Of a DNA stretch of 64,000 nucleotides, positions 58,235 to 64,000 are shown piece after piece. The DNA lies in contig JANVFP010000014.1 of assembly GCA_027919835.1 (NCBI GenBank), positions 310,001 through 374,000 on the forward strand, written 5' to 3'. Position 1 is the first letter of the stretch. Every line of letters starts with the position of its first letter. The DNA comes from Lentinula raphanica (taxonomy: Eukaryota > Basidiomycota > Agaricomycetes > Agaricales > Omphalotaceae). Both the position numbers and the translations under genes were made by a program. Below the pieces are notes generated by a model. That model ran no database searches and had not been told where the DNA came from. It worked only from the letters and a program-made list of their open reading frames with translations.

Positions 58235-59495
58235 ATGGTCAAATTCTCGATCCTAGCTGGAGGCTACAATACCTTCATCGCGACCTACTTGTTCGATCCC
58301 TCCGCTGGAACTCTTGATGTATTAGCAAAGTTCCCTGCTGGCACGAACACGTCCTGGATAAGTCCCCATCCGACTAATTCTAGCATCTTCTAGTCCGTCC
58401 ACACGTTTCTCTCTTGATCGCAGCTCATAATATGTTCCCCATAGTGCTACAAACGAGCTTTCACCCATGGGCGCGCTTCAGTCTTACACGACAACCTCTG
58501 ATGGGACAGTATCGGGTCCCCATGATACCGTGCCCTCGGGTGGGAGTGATCCAGCGTTCACTGTCGCTCTATCTACAGGTCAAGTCGCTATCATGAACTA
58601 TGATACGGGGAACGGACGGATATTCCCTACGGACTCCACGAATTTGAAGTTCGATAACAACTCGGCACCCATCATCACCTTTCCGCCACCTGCAGGTGGT
58701 GTATCTCACCCGCACATGGCATACGAATATGAGAGTGAAGTTATAGTTCCTGACTTGGTGAGCGCAGTATGATATGATGTTATCCGCAAACAATCTGACA
58801 TCGATGCATTAACAGGGAGGTGATAAGTTGTGGAGACTTACTCGAGATGGCGCACCAGCTGAGACGGGGGACTGGAAGATCACCGGGCTTATTCCTCAGC
58901 CTCTTGGGAGTGGTCCCCGACATATGAAGATATTCGGTAATACCTCGGTGCTGGATACAGTATGAGCGTTCGTTAATCATATCTGCCTACAGGGGATCGA
59001 ATATTCGTCATCCATGAACTAGCTTCGACTCTGACCGTGCAACCGATACCTGCACCGCCTAACGGAACTTCGAACATCATTGATAGCAAGCTCATTACTC
59101 CATCCGGACTGCCAGCAGGTGCTGCAATGGCAGCGGCGGAGATACTCATACCTAATCCAACTTTGAAATTCCCGACTCCCTACATCTACGTCTCCAATCG
59201 GAACACGGGTGTGCAGGACCCTCGCGGGGACGCCATTGCTATCTTCGAGCACGTCAATCCTGGGCAGCCGGACGAGGGTCTGAACCTAATCACTGAAGTA
59301 TTCACTGGGTTGGATCAGATCCGGGGGATGGAAATTGGGTTAGAGCGCAATGGAGGCGATGAGTTCCTAATCGCATCAGGAGTAGCTGGGTCTGCGGGAA
59401 CGGTGGTGTATAGGAGAACTGATGGTGGGAGGAACTTGACAGAGGTGGCGAGAAATCTAGACATACCTACGAGGACAACCTTCATATGGCTATAG
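58235..59495 (+). CDS. Lactonase-type seven-bladed beta-propeller (6-phosphogluconolactonase-like)
   Basis: The ATG at 58235 gives MVKFSILAGGYNTFIATYLF followed by DPSAGTL, the first blade of the YbhE/lactonase family. Exons continue TNELSPMGALQSYT, HDTVPSGGSDPAFTVALSTG, AIMNYDTGNG, GGVSHPHMAYEYESEVIVPD followed by LGGDKLWRL, GSGPRHMKIFGDRIFVIHEL, PTPYIYVSNRNTG, DAIAIFEHVNPG and IRGMEIGLERNGGDEFLIAS. Short introns lie near 58393-58445, 58756-58815 and 58935-58992. HPHM, GPRHM and SNRN are the conserved active-site-side loops. No signal peptide is obvious, so it is probably cytosolic. Fungal members include lactonases of carboxy-muconolactone or gluconolactone type; the substrate is not resolved here. 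Confidence 0.85.
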
Positions 59496-59814
59496 ATAAT
59501 GCCCTGTCTCTAGTCCCAATTTATGAACATTCTCGGTTTTACCGCAATGCTTGTTATGTGGTAGCAATGGAAAGTGTTTCAGTGCAGGTGACGCCCAAGC
59601 GCTCAACGAGGCTGGGCGCTTAACCACGGCTTCTGCAATCCGGCAGTTGATTACTGAAAATGGCATTACGAGGTTTGTTGCTTACCACAATCATCGCCAG
59701 GCCTTTGGACCTTCGTCTCCCGCTATTCCTATAACCCTCTCATAGTCTTTTGCTACCTTGCGTGGTCTTCATTCCTCTCTCTTTCTACATCCGTAACCTC
59801 TTTCATATCTTGCC

Positions 59815-61161
59815 ATGAACTTCTTCAAGACAAAACAGAGAACACCTCCAGATCTCGTAAGAGGCCTCCGTGATGCAATACCACGATTGGAATCAGGCGC
59901 ACCTGGGTCAGAGACGAGGAGAAGGGTACGTCTGTCTTCTCAATGTATCCTGATATCGCTTCTGATATCATAGTCAATTTCCAGGCGAATGAGGAATGCT
60001 CGAAAAACCTGCAGCAGATCAAAGCTTTGCTCTACGGCGATGGGGGTAGGTGCTTACATTCTGGAACTCAACAGAAATGTCATATATAAAAACCTCTGAT
60101 ATCTTCAATTCTCAGATCCTCTCCCTGAAGTCGTAGCTCAGCTGGCTCAGGAAACCTATAACACTGATCTATTACATTATCTGGTCCAAAATATGGCCCG
60201 ATTTGAATTCGAATCTCGTAAAGATGTCGTTCAAATATTCAACAACCTACTACGACGGCAAATTGGGACGAGATGGCCAACAGTTGAATATCTGTCTGGT
60301 AAACCGGAGGTGATCTTTTCCACGTTAGCGGGATATGATAACGAAGAGATCGCTTTGAACACGGGTATGATCTTGAAGGAAATGCTACGACATGAGCAAT
60401 TGGCGAAGATTCTACTCCACTCTGACAAGTGAGTACTGAATACTCGATCCATCGTTGAAATTAAAAGGGCAACTGTTCTATAACACAGGTTCTACAACTT
60501 TCCCCATTATATCGAAACAACCACATTCGGTATTTCTTGTGACGCCTTCGTGAATCTCAAAGAGACTCTAACGCGACATAAACCCATGGTCGCTGATTAC
60601 CTCGACAAGAACTATGACAGGGTAAATTCCGATCTTTCCGTCGCTGAACACCACTTTCTTACTATAACCAACAGTTCTTCTCCTCCTACACTACTCTGAT
60701 TCTCTCAGAGAACTACGTCACCAAACGCCAATCGCTCAAGCTGTTGGGCGAGATATTGCTCGATCGGGCAAATTTCAATGTCATGACACGTTATATCGCG
60801 AACGAAGCCAACTTGAAGATGATGATGAACCTTTTGCGGGACAAGAGCAAGAACATTCAGTTCGAGGCTTTCCATGTGTTCAAGGTATATCCAAGCCCCC
60901 ATATTCGCCACCTTCATGCTGCTAAGCGTTCTTCCTATCTCAGGTCTTCGTGGCGAATCCCAAAAAGCCGGTGCAAATTGAAAACATTCTTCGGCGCAAT
61001 AAAGACAAACTCCTCGTTTTCTTGAAAAATTTCCACAATGACAAAGAAGGTAGTCTTGTTCGTTCAGTGATCATTAACCATCTGTTGACGCTCTTTTGAT
61101 TCTAGATGAGCAATTCAGTGATGAGAAGCAATTCCTCATTGTTCAAATCCAAGGACTTTGA
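59815..61161 (+). CDS. HYM1: Mo25/Hym1/CAB39-like scaffold protein
   Basis: The ATG at 59815 ([20 protein letters not shown]) opens a seven-exon gene of about 330 residues, the normal length. Armadillo-like helical repeats are seen throughout: [86 protein letters not shown]-like [79 protein letters not shown] and [19 protein letters not shown]. The end is [18 protein letters not shown]. Mo25 stabilises GC-kinases (LKB1/STRAD in animals). In fungi Hym1/Pmo25 works with NDR kinases in the morphogenesis (RAM/MOR) pathway and cell separation. Confidence 0.95.
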
Positions 61162-61748
61162 TCCCAACCCAGACGTTTTCTTCGCTGGTCTGCATCATCT
61201 ATCACTACTTTGCATATACATACATACCCTAGACCATCTCTTAACTTCGTTCTCGCTCTTTCTCATCGTTCTCATTTTTCAGAAATGTCAAAGTCAGTCT
61301 TCCTACCGTCTTGTTTCTTTCTTTGTGGTATATATACATTACTCTTTGACCGTAACCTTTCATTTGTCTCATACTTCATGTCGTTGCTTTCGCCTCTTTA
61401 TTCATTCCCAGCTGGTTATCCTTTTCACGTCTCTCATATGTCCCTAGTAGTAGCTATCTCTTTCCCAGCTCATCAGGTCAGCTGCTTCCTTTCCGTTCTT
61501 CTCAGTTCACGTTGTCGTCACTACCCTCGCTTTCTGCCCGCATGGAGGACTAGTAGTCCTTCTGCCCAGGTTGCTTTTGATTTCGAACGACCCCATGGCA
61601 CACTACGTATTATATATTGCCATCACCATCATTGTATGTACCATACACAACTGTATCATCTTTCACGCAACACAACAAGATGTTGATTCATGATCATACA
61701 TCGTTGAGCGATCTGTGGACGTCCGACGTCCAAAAGAGTCGTGAGTCG
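61162..61748. other. Intergenic between convergent genes, pyrimidine-rich
   Basis: About 0.6 kb of T/C-rich plus-strand DNA between the Mo25 and GT90 stop codons. Open frames here (61106-61686) come from this base bias and have no domain. No RNA gene is seen. Confidence 0.5.
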
Positions 61749-63985
61749 TCAGTGTAAAAGCGCGTCCTGCATCAGCGCTTCCTCTTTGCTCCAGCGATCC
61801 AAATGCAATTCCCCCTCCCCTTGATAGGTCATGGCTTCGCGATCAAGGCTCATGAGCCGAGCATACTCCAGAAACAGTCTACAGTCACGGTTTACTGAGA
61901 AAAGCAGTTTCAAACGTTTTCATGACTTGAACAGAACTTACCGATAAAAATACGCAATGATGTCCTCTCTACGCCAGTATTTTTTGCTCCATTCACGACC
62001 TTGTAGCGCAATCTTGCGCGCGAGCTCTTCGTGTGCTCCTTCGCCGTTAGGATCTCCCCGGAAGAACATTAATGAATCATAGAGATCCGACAAGTCGACC
62101 TGGATAGGAATATAATGCACCCAAGGCTCTACGCGGTCTATAAACCTATCAGGCATCAGAGATGTCGCACAAAGACAAGAGGGGGAAGAACAATTACCAC
62201 TCTGGATATATGGTGGATTTGAAGACCAATGAATTCGAGGTCATCAGTCGCTTGAAGCGCCCAGACCATCCGTTACCGTCAATCTGGCAGGGCCATAACG
62301 CAATGTTGGACACATCGGAACTGGGAGAGAGTGATACCATCTACTCACATCAAGGACATACTTGTAATTGCCAGCATCCGCTATACTTTGCAATTTCTTA
62401 TAATCGTATATTCGTTTCATGTAGCTACAAGTGGGTTCTTCGCACTGTGATGGTCCCCGGACAAACGCTGCATCCATCATAGCCGGATTGATTCGCGCCC
62501 TTCGTATCTTATGAGGGTTATCGACAGGTTGATCTTCATATCCAGGCTTAGGTGGCATAAGGATGTCTAGAGTTCCGTTGACCTCGTTGGTAACCCTAAC
62601 AAGTGTGTTCCTATGGGCGCTCTGCCAACGGGATCGTGGCGAATGATGTATACCGGTGTTCGTACCCCTCCAGAGCAGCCGTTCATCGTTTTTGTCATCG
62701 AAATCGGGATCATCAGAACGAGGATAGATGTCTTCCACCCATCCATAAGGGGTCGGAAAACGAATGTTATGGTGAAGAAACGTTGAACAAGAAGCAAACT
62801 CGGGAATCATGGTTTCGTAAGGGTTCGGTCCAGGCATGGTATGTGAGACGAACTGACCATGCACCCAAAATAACTCTGGGTGTAGACAGGGGTCCATCGA
62901 TAGACGATGATTGTGAATGAATGTTTTTCCAGGTTTTGGTGGTCGAGGTTCATCCAAATCGAAGTTGATACGGCGAGCTGGTGACTCCGGATCACAAGCG
63001 GAAAGCCATCCGAGACGATGGATTGGGGGAAGCTGGTCCTTGGTTATATCTAGCCAGACAAAGATTTGGTCTACAATGGTGAAGTTTCACAGAACATACG
63101 CTTACATGAGTTCGTGCTAGCCGCCTCTAAAAGCGTGCCTTTGACCACAAAGTCGGTCATCAAATTTGGGCTGTCGTGGGGTGTGAATGTTGCACGGAAA
63201 GAAGGAAGCTCGTCTTCGATATCACGAAGTATATCCACCACTTCATTCGCTCCCACTATTAACTGGTCATATGCACCCTCATGGAATGCTGTCTTGAGCA
63301 CATCAAGTTTTCCTTCCGCATTCTTTCCAATGGTGTAAGTATCTTCCTTCGATTCCCTTTCCATTTGTAGCTCAAGCAAGTAGGAAGGTTGCAAGCCCCA
63401 AAACGGCTCAAGGTCGTGATGTATCTGGTCGTATTCGTCCGGAAGCTGTACGTCATGCTTCTGAACATAATCCCACCTTGGAACAAACATTGGCTTAGTA
63501 AATTCTAGAACAAGAAGATAGAAACGAAGACAAAGAACATACCACTTGTCGAAACCCTTGGGAGGATTTCGTCGATATCTCCGTCTGTACTCGCCAATGG
63601 CTTCGTCCAAAGAAGTGCTGGCTTTTCGTAGTTTCTCGCCCCATGCCTCCTCAGCTCGATTCATCAGTTCGAAAATCGGATGAGCTCCCCTTGGATTGAC
63701 CTCAACAAGACCGTCCTGTTGGAAAATATGTTGTCCTTTGGCCTTTCTTGCAGGTGCATAACCCACAAATGCATTCCGTTCCAAGGGTAATATCTTCTGT
63801 TTGGGCTCACCCTCGTCTTCCGAGCTCCAGTCCGAAGTGAGGTCCTGCCGGTCTACAGTATTCGAGGGAAAAGTAGATCTGAGGAACAGAGCGGGGAATT
63901 TGGTGAAAACCATCCATAATACGAGACCCAAAAGCACCAGTCGCAAATAGCGGCGACTTCGATGGGCCATTTTTGACACGTTCAT
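61749..63985 (-). CDS. CAP10/GT90 glycosyltransferase
   Basis: The ATG at 63985 (MNVSKMAHRSRRYLRL) leads to a single signal-anchor (LVLLGLVLWMVFTKFPALFL), typical of a Golgi type II protein; a start beyond position 64000 cannot be excluded. Stem-region sequence follows (HPIFELMNRAEEAWGEKLRK, RRRYRRNPPKGFDKW). The CAP10 domain shows VQLPDEYDQIHHDLEPFWGL, SWRQ-like SPRSRWQSAHR, WRGTNTGIHH, NPAMMDAAFVRGPSQC, YKYVLDVDGNGWSGRFKRLM and TSNSLVFKSTIYPEW (the substrate-binding stretch), WVHYIPIQVDLSDLYDSLMF and ALQGREWSKKYWRREDIIAY. The end is EEALMQDALLH at 61749. In Cryptococcus the family includes Cap10 and xylosyltransferases of capsule and wall glycans. It acts in the Golgi; donor and acceptor are unknown. 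Confidence 0.9.
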
Positions 63986-64000
63986 GGACGATACGAACAA

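Noticed and set aside
61106..61686. Two overlapping plus-strand frames after Mo25
   Set aside because: They come from a pyrimidine-rich 3' region (many Ser, Phe and Leu codons) and have no domain.

Overview
The window is nuclear DNA from a filamentous basidiomycete, most likely a mushroom-forming Agaricomycete. The genes are dense, lie on both strands, and are split by many short introns (about 50-60 nt, GT-AG with a few GC-AG). The protein families fit as well: a CPL1-like secreted protein, a CFEM GPI protein, a CAP10/GT90 glycosyltransferase, F-box-like proteins, and OPT and PTR transporters. I see no rRNA or tRNA gene, no CRISPR array and no intact transposon. Exon joins were worked out by eye from reading frame, splice sites and family similarity.

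Layout. 1-6.6 kb: mitochondrial aconitase (5' part only, minus), Mediator subunit 8 (minus), a mitochondrial HMG-box protein (plus) and an unrecognised coiled-coil protein (minus). 7.8-11.5 kb: a secreted CPL1-like protein whose C-terminal half is eight near-identical modules. The first seven are exactly 47 residues and end in Lys-Arg, as in a kexin-processed repeat protein. 11.9-17.5 kb: PTR2-type peptide transporter (minus), complex I subunit NDUFA2 (minus) and an RGS/3-TM protein resembling Rax1 (plus), the last two divergent across 134 bp. 18.4-26.7 kb: a Zn2Cys6 transcription factor, then two calmodulin genes flanking a class II aldolase. The calmodulins share all intron positions, including a 7-nt microexon. 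27.1-30.6 kb: an ATP-dependent DNA ligase with two SWIM zinc fingers, each cut by matching 10-nt and 15-nt microexons. 31.3-34.7 kb: F-box-like protein, a doubtful small ORF and a CFEM protein (all minus). 36-43.4 kb: a stand-alone HyuB (half of 5-oxoprolinase, minus), UBR7/Mlo2-like protein (plus) and an acyl-CoA oxidase-like gene (minus) with a possible 11-nt frameshift. 45.5-50.7 kb: GPI-type GH13 alpha-amylase with a conserved His changed to Gln, Ski8-like WD40 protein and a 3-dehydroshikimate dehydratase-like TIM barrel. 51.5-64 kb: OPT oligopeptide transporter, F-box-like protein, lactonase-type beta-propeller, Mo25/Hym1 and a CAP10-family glycosyltransferase.

The genes do not form one pathway. 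It is an ordinary housekeeping and secretome neighbourhood. Loose themes are mitochondrial function (aconitase, HMG protein, NDUFA2), peptide and glutathione-related nitrogen use (PTR2, OPT, HyuB) and polarity or morphogenesis (Rax1-like, Mo25). The most unusual items are the modular Lys-Arg repeat protein, the double-SWIM ligase with duplicated microexons, and the calmodulin pair.
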